From: an uncultured Acidobacteriota bacterium
Lineage (GTDB): Bacteria > Acidobacteriota > Vicinamibacteria > Vicinamibacterales > UBA8438
Direction: 5' to 3'
Length of the DNA stretch: 11,548 bases
Assembly (NCBI GenBank): GCA_913043805.1
Contig: CAJWMX010000044.1
Span: forward strand, 1-11,548
Shown: in pieces, positions 5,945-11,548 of the stretch
Layout: every line of letters starts with the position of its first letter
Numbering within the stretch: position 1 is the stretch's first letter
The notes under the pieces: generated by a model
Told to the model about the DNA's origin: nothing
The model's input: the letters and a program-made list of their open reading frames with translations, nothing else
Databases searched by the model: none
Translations under genes and position numbers: made by a program

Positions 5945-6720
5945 TGCGCTTCCTCGGGAACACGAAAACGTCCGGTCACCATGGCCCGGCTCCGGTTCAC
6001 GGCGCCGGCCAGCAGCACCTCCAGGACGTGAACCACGACAAACAGCACGAAGACGACGGTGCCGATGGTGTGCAACGTCCGCGCCGTCTGGCGACCACCA
6101 AACAGATCCAGCAGCCAGGGCCAGGCGGCGGCGAACGCGGGGGCCTGGGCCAGACCGGTCAGCAGCATCAGCGGCACGAACACGAACACCATGAAGCTGT
6201 AGGACAGCTTCTGCAGCGTGCCGTAGCGCGTAGCCGCCGTGCGGGCTGGCGACGACCAACGAAAATGGTCCCGCACTTCGGCCGAAAGTGACGAGGCGCG
6301 CAACTCGTCGCGCGCGGGCCAGAGACGCTCACGAAAGTGACCGGTCCAGGCGCTCCAGACGGCGTAGACCACCCCGTTGATAAGGAACACCCAGGCGGAG
6401 GTGAAGTGGTAGTTCCGGCCCCACATCCGGTTGCCCAGTTCACCCGCCTCGTCCCAGGACAGCCCCCAGTCCGACAACCGGAAGATCGCGGGATACCCCT
6501 GGTAGCCCGTATGCCCCCAGTAGAGCTCGGGGAAATCGAGAAAGATGTGGATACCGCTCAGCAGCAGGTAGCCGCCGGCGATGACATTGATCCAGTGGCA
6601 GATCCGGACGTTGTAGCTGTGGAGGGCTACCCAGCGCCGGGCCTCGGAGGGAGCCGGCTCGGCCGTCGTCGACGCCACGGCGCTACTGTCCACCACCTTC
6701 GGTGCGCTCGGGGCGCCCAC
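5941..6720 (-). CDS. Di-haem cytochrome b membrane subunit
   Basis: The protein has 259 residues with four membrane spans at about 43-60, 107-125, 172-190 and 214-238. Candidate haem-b ligands sit at the span ends: His42 (RICHWIN), His105 (NYHFTSAW), His217 (RTLHTIG) and His231 (VVHVLEV), the arrangement of the cytochrome b561/formate-dehydrogenase-gamma or thiosulfate-reductase cytochrome b family. Such subunits exchange electrons between the quinone pool and an extracytoplasmic partner. The partner here is presumably the Mo enzyme whose start overlaps this stop (ATGA). The start is uncertain: GTG 6720 overlaps the upstream cytochrome c gene by 38 bases and gives a Pro/Ala/Ser-rich N-terminus, while GTG 6678 avoids the overlap. 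Neither has a strong Shine-Dalgarno sequence. Confidence 0.88.
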   Translation of the reverse strand: MGAPSAPKVVDSSAVASTTAEPAPSEARRWVALHSYNVRICHWINVIAGGYLLLSGIHIFLDFPELYWGHTGYQGYPAIFRLSDWGLSWDEAGELGNRMWGRNYHFTSAWVFLINGVVYAVWSAWTGHFRERLWPARDELRASSLSAEVRDHFRWSSPARTAATRYGTLQKLSYSFMVFVFVPLMLLTGLAQAPAFAAAWPWLLDLFGGRQTARTLHTIGTVVFVLFVVVHVLEVLLAGAVNRSRAMVTGRFRVPEEAQ

Positions 6721-8008
6721 GTGCGAACGCCTGCTGGTCGTACTGCTCGTCGGTCAAGTAGGTCATGCCGAGCCAGACGTGCGACATCTCGTCGACCCCG
6801 CGCTGGCCGAAAACCACCCACTGATCCGGATCCGGATTCAGTGGGTTCGCGGCGGTGTTGTCCCACAGGCTCGTGAATAGCAGCGTCGTACCGGCCGGCA
6901 GCAACGGCTTGGCATGGTCGGCGAACAGATACGAGATCTGCCAGATGTGACTATAGCGATCCACCTTGGCCAGCATCTCGCGCCGGCCGTCCGGATAGAT
7001 CGCCTCGACCGACTGTTCCTTCCCCCGCATGTGCATGTGTGGCCGGAAGCTGTGCACCAGCGCCGCGCGGTCGAGCTTGTGGATGCCCTGCTGCGCCTTG
7101 AAGGAGTGGGGCGGAATCACGATGTCGCCCGCCCAGGGCATGTCCCCGCCCTGATCGACCGTGAACCGCACCTCACCCTGGGTCTCGAGCGCCGGCTCAT
7201 CTCCTTCCGGATAGAACCAGAGCCCCACCTCGACGATATCGTTCGGCACCTCGACATCGATCGGGTAGTAGTGCAGGTTCCAGCTCACGGTGCCGCCCGG
7301 CTCGATCTTCATGCCGACATCGTCCGGGAACACGTCGCCCGGCTTGCCGACGCCGTAGCGCCCGAGCGCCCGGAGCCGTCGGCTCCCATCGGGTAACTCC
7401 TGCACCAGCTGGGCATGCCCGTGATGCACGACCTTCGTGCCCTGCGGATAGGCCGGCTTGAACTCGGAGGCCCGGACCCAGCGGGGCCCCTCCAACCCAT
7501 CGAACGGCAGGCTCGGGGTCCACCACTGATCCTGGGCGTTCGGCTTGACGGTGTAGGGCGCCGAGCGCACCACGAAGTCGGGTGGCCGCCCCAGTTCCTC
7601 GGCGAGTGTCCACTCGCCACCGACCGGCCATTCGACGGGCGGGGGCGCCAGCGCCGGATCACCCTCCGGCGCGCCGGCATCCACCCAGCGACCGATCGTC
7701 GCGATCTGGTCGTCGGTCAGCGAGATGTCGTTCTTGTATTCCTGGATCCCGACCGTGCGATCGAGGTGCCAGGGCGGCATGACCCGCTGCTCGACGCGAC
7801 TCTTGATCGTGAAGGCGTGCCGCCGGGCATCCTGGTAGGTCAGCAACGCCATCGGCCCGATCCCGTCGGGCCGATGGCAGCTGCCACACTGCTGTTGCAG
7901 GATGGGCGCCACATGCTCCGCGTAGGTCGGCGCCACCGTCTGCGCCCAGGAGGCGCCAGCTGACAGCACCAGCGCAAACACCCCGACCGCCGGAAGACCT
8001 CGCTGCAT
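6683..8008 (-). CDS. Exported cytochrome c fused to PHM-like copper monooxygenase
   Basis: The protein is 441 residues. ATG 8008 is preceded by GGAG at eight bases. A Sec signal peptide ends at WA|Q (22/23). The N-terminal domain binds haem c through CGSCH (41-45), with VMPPW (76-80) in the region where such domains place conserved Met/Pro residues. From about residue 140 the sequence resembles the copper type II monooxygenase fold (peptidylglycine hydroxylating and dopamine beta-monooxygenase relatives). Candidate ligands of the first copper are His195-His196 (VVHHGH) and His246 (NLHYYP). Candidate ligands of the second are His324/His326 (PHMHMRGK) and Met408 (DEMSHVWLG). LWDNTAANPLNPDP (381-394) is typical of bacterial members. 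All expected copper ligands appear present, so it is probably active. The attached haem could feed electrons directly. The substrate is unknown. It is followed by the overlapping cytochrome b gene. Confidence 0.88.
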   Translation of the reverse strand: MQRGLPAVGVFALVLSAGASWAQTVAPTYAEHVAPILQQQCGSCHRPDGIGPMALLTYQDARRHAFTIKSRVEQRVMPPWHLDRTVGIQEYKNDISLTDDQIATIGRWVDAGAPEGDPALAPPPVEWPVGGEWTLAEELGRPPDFVVRSAPYTVKPNAQDQWWTPSLPFDGLEGPRWVRASEFKPAYPQGTKVVHHGHAQLVQELPDGSRRLRALGRYGVGKPGDVFPDDVGMKIEPGGTVSWNLHYYPIDVEVPNDIVEVGLWFYPEGDEPALETQGEVRFTVDQGGDMPWAGDIVIPPHSFKAQQGIHKLDRAALVHSFRPHMHMRGKEQSVEAIYPDGRREMLAKVDRYSHIWQISYLFADHAKPLLPAGTTLLFTSLWDNTAANPLNPDPDQWVVFGQRGVDEMSHVWLGMTYLTDEQYDQQAFARGRPERTEGGGQ

Positions 8009-8024
8009 CGCTCGAACTCCGTCT

Positions 8025-8059
8025 CTGGAGCCCAAAGCCCAGAGCCTAAATCCCAAAGC
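8025..8059 (-). repeat. Degenerate 7-bp tandem repeat, copy B
   Basis: Five consecutive heptads on the plus strand: CTGGAGC, CCAAAGC, CCAGAGC, CTAAATC, CCAAAGC. They fill most of the 61-base gap between the stop of the unknown exported protein (8070) and the ATG of the cytochrome c/copper gene (8008). Copies are more diverged than in tract A but keep exact 7-base spacing. Confidence 0.75.
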
Positions 8060-8069
8060 CGAGGGGTCC

Positions 8070-8924
8070 CTATGGCGTAACCGTAACCCTGACATACGCG
8101 TTCGTCCAGCAGCAATGGAATTCGAACCCGTAGGTGGGGTTCCGCGGGCCCGGGTCGTTGATCGCCTGCACCCGCAGCAGGTACTCCCCTGGGGCCGCGA
8201 ACCGTGCGGCCGTCGTCCCGCGCCCGATCGCATCCGCCACGATCACCTCGGCCGCGGTGAACGACACGTCGCCCTCGCCCTGATGTTTCGTCCACCCGAG
8301 CCAGGTCCCAGGCTCGGGATGCTCGACCCACACCGGGAGTTCGAGCGGCTCATCCACCGCGACGGTGCGCTCGGCCACCAGTCCGTTCCGACCGTAGGCC
8401 TGCGGTTCGGCCTCAGCCAGGCGGATTCGAGGCGCGTCGCCCCCCCGTCCCGGTGAAGAGCGCTCCTCGAGCACGTAAGCCGGGAGCAGATGCCCTGGCA
8501 CTGAGAGGTCCTCGCCCTGCGTGTTCAGGGTCCAGACGATCCGCTGGTCGCCAAAGTCGGCGGGCACCTGGACCGTGAACACGCACCAGTGATGACGGAA
8601 CTTGTTGGTCAGCGAGGGATCCGGCACCGGGTCGAAGCGTGTTGGTTGCCCACCGTCGTACTCCGCCGGCGCGATGTGGTTGGCGGCTCCGAGCGGTATA
8701 TCGAACGCCTGCTCGGTGTTGAGGTTGAAGTAGCCGAAGCAGATGGTGGCGGTACCGTCATCGTTCGCGTACCAGCCGTCGTAGATCGGAATCACCGGCT
8801 GGCCGGTCGGCCGTATCGTCGTCTCGCTGAACGGCCGCTGCGAGAACGGAATCTGCTGCGCCTCGGCCGCGCCGGCGCCCAGCAGCATCGAGAGCACCCC
8901 GAACACGCCGACCAGCTTGAGCAC
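8070..8924 (-). CDS. Exported protein of unknown function
   Basis: I do not recognise a named domain. From GTG 8924 the protein is 284 residues; AGGAA (8932-8936) lies seven bases upstream. A signal peptide (VLKLVGVFGVLSMLLGAGAAEA) is followed by QQIPFS. The mature protein looks beta-rich and extracytoplasmic. Distinct blocks are IPIYDGWYANDDGTATICFGYFN (about 46-67), FDIPLGAANHI (75-85), GGQPTRFDP (91-99), HHWCVFTVQVP (111-121), IVWTLNTQGE (129-138), and a C-terminal Ig-like region (about 208-284) with RFAAPGEYLLRVQAIN and GFEFHCCWTN. Cysteines at 62, 114, 271 and 272 could pair outside the cell or bind metal. Similar proteins, as I recall, are common but uncharacterised in Acidobacteria-type genomes. 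Its position beside the cytochrome c/copper monooxygenase, separated only by a heptad repeat, suggests a shared process. A longer frame from an upstream ATG would translate the repeat and is less likely. Confidence 0.82.
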   Translation of the reverse strand: MLKLVGVFGVLSMLLGAGAAEAQQIPFSQRPFSETTIRPTGQPVIPIYDGWYANDDGTATICFGYFNLNTEQAFDIPLGAANHIAPAEYDGGQPTRFDPVPDPSLTNKFRHHWCVFTVQVPADFGDQRIVWTLNTQGEDLSVPGHLLPAYVLEERSSPGRGGDAPRIRLAEAEPQAYGRNGLVAERTVAVDEPLELPVWVEHPEPGTWLGWTKHQGEGDVSFTAAEVIVADAIGRGTTAARFAAPGEYLLRVQAINDPGPRNPTYGFEFHCCWTNAYVRVTVTP

Positions 8925-8931
8925 TATTCGT

Positions 8932-8936
8932 TTCCT
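8932..8936 (-). promoter_or_regulatory. Ribosome binding site partly made by the heptad repeat
   Basis: AGGAA on the minus strand stands seven bases before GTG 8924. Its first two bases (AG, 8936-8935) are the end of the first repeat unit of tract C, so the repeat abuts and contributes to the translation start signal of the gene of unknown function. Confidence 0.5.
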
Positions 8937-8969
8937 GAAGCCTGACGCCCGTAGCCTGAAGCCCAAAGG
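8935..8969 (-). repeat. Degenerate 7-bp tandem repeat, copy C
   Basis: Five consecutive heptads on the plus strand: CTGAAGC, CTGACGC, CCGTAGC, CTGAAGC, CCAAAGG. They occupy nearly all of the 51-base gap between the cyclase stop (8976) and GTG 8924. The unit and its phase match tracts A and B. Confidence 0.75.
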
Positions 8970-8975
8970 AACTCG

Positions 8976-10064
8976 CTAAAAAATCGCGATCGCGTTCACG
9001 GGCGAGCCGGTGCCAGTCTCGACGGCCAGCGGCCCGGCCACGAGCATGAACTCCCACCGGTTCAGACGCGCGGCGGTCTCGGCCAGCGCTTCGAGATCCT
9101 GGTTGTCGAACAAGTCGACGCCCAGGGCCACGATCGTCACCTGGTGGACCGGCAATCGCACGCTCTCGATCTGCGACGGTACGACGTCCAGCGCCGCGTC
9201 GCTCCCCAGGAACGCGATGTCACGAGCCCGCACCCACGGCATGGTCGAGGTGTGCAACCCGGCCGCCTCCTGGGACACGGCCCACGGCCCCACGTCAGCT
9301 CGCCGCGCCCACCGCCCGGTCCGGATGAACACCGCGTCGCCTGGACGCACGGTCACGCCGGCCATCTCCTCGAACGCTTCGAGATCTTCCTGGTAGATCG
9401 GCGTACCCGGCTCGAGATAGTCCACGCCCTTGAGGCGTGGGATGTCCATCAGCACGCCCCGGGTCACGATGCCGCCGTGCAGATTGATGATGGACGACGT
9501 CGGGCACCCGTCCTCGGTGACCGTGTTCTGGGAGACGCCGTTGTACATCTGTCCCTTGTAGAAGATATGACAGAGGGCGTCGATGTGGCTGTGCGAGTAG
9601 CCGTGATAGCTGATGGTGTAGTTGTCGCTCACCGAGCCATAGTCGGCCGGCTCGGCGTCAGGATCGGGCACGCCGAGCATCCGGCGCTGGAACGGGAACG
9701 GCACATCGGGCGCCTCTTCGGTGATGAGCGGATGCTCGAGCGAGACGGTGATCCCTTCGGTCACGAGTGACACCGCCTCGAGTCGCTTGGCCGGCGTGAT
9801 GAGGTTGGCGGCCCCAAGCTGGTCGTCATCGCCCCACCGCCCCCAGTTGGAGAGCTCGGTCATCATCTGGTCGAAGTCGGCCTGCGTTAGATCGCGCGAG
9901 GGAGGCGTGACCTCGGGCGGCACGTAGTCCGGCGCCGCCTGGGGCGCGGCGGCCTCGGCTGGCGCCTCGGACACCGGCGCGGCGCCTCCGCATGCCAGGG
10001 TGGTCGAGATTCCGACCACGAGTCCCGTCAGCACTCCAGCCCGTCTTCGCCCGTTTACACGCAT
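8976..10064 (-). CDS. Exported cyclase-family (kynurenine-formamidase-like) metal hydrolase
   Basis: The protein has 362 residues. AGGAG (10071-10075) is six bases before ATG 10064; the adjacent ATG 10067 is only three bases away and less likely. The N-terminus has a signal peptide ending TTLAC (Cys25 may be a lipoprotein Cys, with an imperfect lipobox), then an Ala/Pro-rich linker to about residue 55. The cyclase domain (PF04199 type) follows with NWGRWGDDDQLGAANLITPAKR (73-94), typical of the larger members. The metal motif reads HGYSHSHIDALCH (154-166), a variant of HxGTHxDxPxH giving His160, Asp162 and His166 as likely ligands; RPGDAVFIRTGRW (240-252) also fits. Such enzymes hydrolyse amides, lactones or cyclic imides; the specific substrate is unknown. 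Export is uncommon for the family. It is the first gene of the leftward cluster. Confidence 0.9.
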   Translation of the reverse strand: MRVNGRRRAGVLTGLVVGISTTLACGGAAPVSEAPAEAAAPQAAPDYVPPEVTPPSRDLTQADFDQMMTELSNWGRWGDDDQLGAANLITPAKRLEAVSLVTEGITVSLEHPLITEEAPDVPFPFQRRMLGVPDPDAEPADYGSVSDNYTISYHGYSHSHIDALCHIFYKGQMYNGVSQNTVTEDGCPTSSIINLHGGIVTRGVLMDIPRLKGVDYLEPGTPIYQEDLEAFEEMAGVTVRPGDAVFIRTGRWARRADVGPWAVSQEAAGLHTSTMPWVRARDIAFLGSDAALDVVPSQIESVRLPVHQVTIVALGVDLFDNQDLEALAETAARLNRWEFMLVAGPLAVETGTGSPVNAIAIF

Positions 10065-10169
10065 CATCTACTCCTGGGCCTCCCGGCCCGGTCGCGTCTC
10101 GCTGTCGAGTGCGGTACGATAGCAGGTTCTGTCGACTCTGTGAGGCGTCTCTCTCTCGAAGGACTTTGC
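10065..10169. promoter_or_regulatory. Divergent control region between cyclase and isocitrate dehydrogenase genes
   Basis: This 105-base gap must hold promoters for both directions. Visible elements are a short GC hairpin (GGGCC 10076-10080, loop TCCC, GGCCC 10085-10089) just before the cyclase ribosome binding site, and a direct repeat CTGTCGAGT (10102-10110) / CTGTCGACT (10129-10137), 27 bases start to start. TACGAT (10115-10120) is a weak candidate rightward -10 box with no convincing -35. The rightward gene has AAGGA at 10159-10163. No terminator or riboswitch was recognised. Confidence 0.3.
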
Positions 10170-11548
10170 ATGTCTGCTGCCAATATCGTCTGGACCAAGA
10201 TCGACGAGGCCCCGGCCCTCGCGACCTACTCACTGCTCCCGATCGTACGCGCCTTTACCAAAGGCACCGGCGTCGAGGTCGAAACCCGCGACATCTCGCT
10301 GGCCGGCCGGATCATCGCGGCGTTTCCCGAGCGTCTGAACGACGACCAGCGGATTCCGGACGAGCTCAGCTGGCTGGGCGAGCTGGCTAAGACGCCGGCC
10401 GCCAACATCGTGAAGCTGCCCAACATCAGCGCCTCGGTACCCCAGCTCCAGGATGCGATCGCCGAGCTCCAGGGGCAGGGGTACGCGATCCCCGACTACC
10501 CGGAGGAGCCATCGAACGACGAGGAGCGCGCCCTGCAGGCGCGGTTCGCCAAGGTCCTCGGCTCGGCGGTGAACCCGGTGCTGCGTGAAGGCAATTCCGA
10601 CCGTCGCGCTGCGGGCTCGGTCAAGCGACACGCCCAGCAGCACCCGCATCGGATGATGAAGGACTGGCCCGAATCCGGGTCCAAGACCCGCGTGGCGCAC
10701 ATGGACGACGACGACTTCTTCGGCAGCGAGCGGTCAGCCACGATGACCGCGGCCGGTGATGTCCAGATTCAGTTCGTAGCCGCCGACGGCGCCGTCACCG
10801 TGCTCAAGGAGCAGGTCGCGATCGAAGCGGGCGAGGTGATCGACGCCGCGGCGATGAACGTTACCGCGCTCAGGGCGTTCTTCGCCCGCACCATGGAAGA
10901 AGCCAAACGGGACGGTACGCTGCTCTCGCTGCATCTCAAGGCGACCATGATGAAGGTATCCGATCCGGTCATGTTCGGGCACTGCGTCTCGGTCTATTTC
11001 CAGTCTGCACTCGAAAAGCACGCTGCCCCCCTGGCCTCGGTGGGCGCGAACGTCAATCACGGATTGGCCGGCGTGCTCGACAAGCTCGACCGCCTGCCCG
11101 ACGAGCAGCGGCGCGCGATCGAAGCCGACATCACCGCGGTCTATAACGAGCGTCCGCCGCTCGCCATGGTCGACTCGCGGAGGGGCATCACCAACCTGCA
11201 CGTACCGAACGACGTGATCATCGACGCCTCGATGCCGAACGTCGTGCGGGACGGGGGCCGGATGTGGAACAGCGGTGACGCGCTGCAGGACACGGTCGCC
11301 ATGATCCCGGACCGCAGCTACGCCACGATGTACCAGGCGATCATCGAGGACTGTCAGCAGCATGGGCAGCTCGACCCCGCCACCATGGGCAGCGTATCGA
11401 ACGTGGGCCTGATGGCGCGCAAGGCGCAGGAGTACGGCTCGCACGACAAGACGTTCATGGCGCCAGGCGAAGGCGTGATCCGGGTGGTCGACGGCAGCGG
11501 GGCGACGGTGCTCGAACAGGCTGTGGGCGCCGGTGACATCTTCCGGAT
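10170..11548 (+). CDS. icd: Monomeric NADP-dependent isocitrate dehydrogenase, N-terminal 459 residues
   Basis: The gene runs off the right edge; the family is about 740 residues, so roughly 60% is present. ATG 10170 has AAGGA (10159-10163) six bases upstream. The protein oxidatively decarboxylates isocitrate to 2-oxoglutarate in the TCA cycle, making NADPH. It matches the monomeric (IDH-II) type along its whole visible length: WTKIDEAPALATYSLLPI (8-25), DISLAGRIIAAFP (41-53), SAVNPVLREGNSDRR (132-146) with Ser132, Asn135, Arg139 and Arg145 at the positions of known isocitrate-binding residues, LHLKATMMKVSDPVMFGH (254-271) with Lys257 the likely catalytic Lys, DASMPNVVRDGGRMWN (352-367) with metal-ligand Asp352, and EYGSHDKTF (421-429). 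Typical loops at 361-390 (MWN, LQDT, IPDRSYATMYQ) are intact. The NADP-binding residues lie beyond the window. It is transcribed away from the cyclase cluster and is probably a housekeeping gene. Confidence 0.97.
   Translation, partial: MSAANIVWTKIDEAPALATYSLLPIVRAFTKGTGVEVETRDISLAGRIIAAFPERLNDDQRIPDELSWLGELAKTPAANIVKLPNISASVPQLQDAIAELQGQGYAIPDYPEEPSNDEERALQARFAKVLGSAVNPVLREGNSDRRAAGSVKRHAQQHPHRMMKDWPESGSKTRVAHMDDDDFFGSERSATMTAAGDVQIQFVAADGAVTVLKEQVAIEAGEVIDAAAMNVTALRAFFARTMEEAKRDGTLLSLHLKATMMKVSDPVMFGHCVSVYFQSALEKHAAPLASVGANVNHGLAGVLDKLDRLPDEQRRAIEADITAVYNERPPLAMVDSRRGITNLHVPNDVIIDASMPNVVRDGGRMWNSGDALQDTVAMIPDRSYATMYQAIIEDCQQHGQLDPATMGSVSNVGLMARKAQEYGSHDKTFMAPGEGVIRVVDGSGATVLEQAVGAGDIFR

Noticed and set aside
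8070..8966. Longer version of the unknown exported protein starting at an ATG inside the repeat tract.
   Set aside because: That N-terminus would be the translated repeat (GFRLRASGFRK-like). GTG 8924 has a well-spaced AGGAA site and leaves a normal signal peptide.
8025..8969. CRISPR array built from the short repeats.
   Set aside because: The units are 7 bases, directly tandem without spacers, and degenerate. The tracts are separated by whole genes and no cas genes are present.

Overview
This is an 11.5-kb stretch of GC-rich bacterial DNA with dense, mostly non-overlapping genes. The protein set suggests a Gram-negative, aerobic soil or marine-type bacterium: monomeric isocitrate dehydrogenase, an exported c-type cytochrome fused to a PHM-like copper monooxygenase, an exported molybdopterin enzyme, exported RraA and cyclase-family enzymes, and signal peptides that end in Ala-Gln. 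Acidobacteriota of the Vicinamibacteria type is my best guess, with Gemmatimonadota possible. This is inference from gene style, not from a marker gene.

Layout. (i) 1-159, minus: the 5' end of an exported protein, possibly an HpcH/HpaI-type aldolase. (ii) 329-1797, plus: a three-gene stress-signalling unit with a small three-TM membrane protein, an ECF sigma factor and a zinc-finger anti-sigma factor. The sigma and anti-sigma genes together carry three in-frame stop codons and no frameshift, so the pair looks freshly inactivated. (iii) 1806-5157, minus: exported RraA-like protein, exported metzincin-type metalloprotease, membrane-anchored alpha/beta hydrolase and exported esterase-like alpha/beta hydrolase. 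(iv) 5159-10064, minus: exported molybdopterin oxidoreductase, di-haem cytochrome b, cytochrome c/copper monooxygenase fusion, an exported protein of unknown function and an exported cyclase-family hydrolase. (v) 10170 to the window end, plus: monomeric NADP-dependent isocitrate dehydrogenase, cut by the window edge.

Genes in block (iv) and their neighbours in block (iii) are tightly packed and probably form one long minus-strand transcription unit or a few. The Mo enzyme and cytochrome b overlap by 4 bases, and cytochrome b overlaps the cytochrome c/Cu gene. These three would form a plausible extracytoplasmic redox module in which electrons pass between the quinone pool, membrane cytochrome b, the Mo centre, haem c and two copper sites. 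The hydrolases and cyclase could act on the same substrates, but no substrate can be read from the sequence.

The most unusual non-coding feature is a degenerate 7-bp tandem repeat (plus-strand consensus CYRAAGC). It sits at three separate gene junctions of the minus-strand cluster (5101-5128, 8025-8059, 8935-8969), each time at or just before the start of the next gene. No RNA genes, CRISPR arrays, insertion sequences or convincing intrinsic terminators were seen. No gene-free stretch exceeds about 170 bases.
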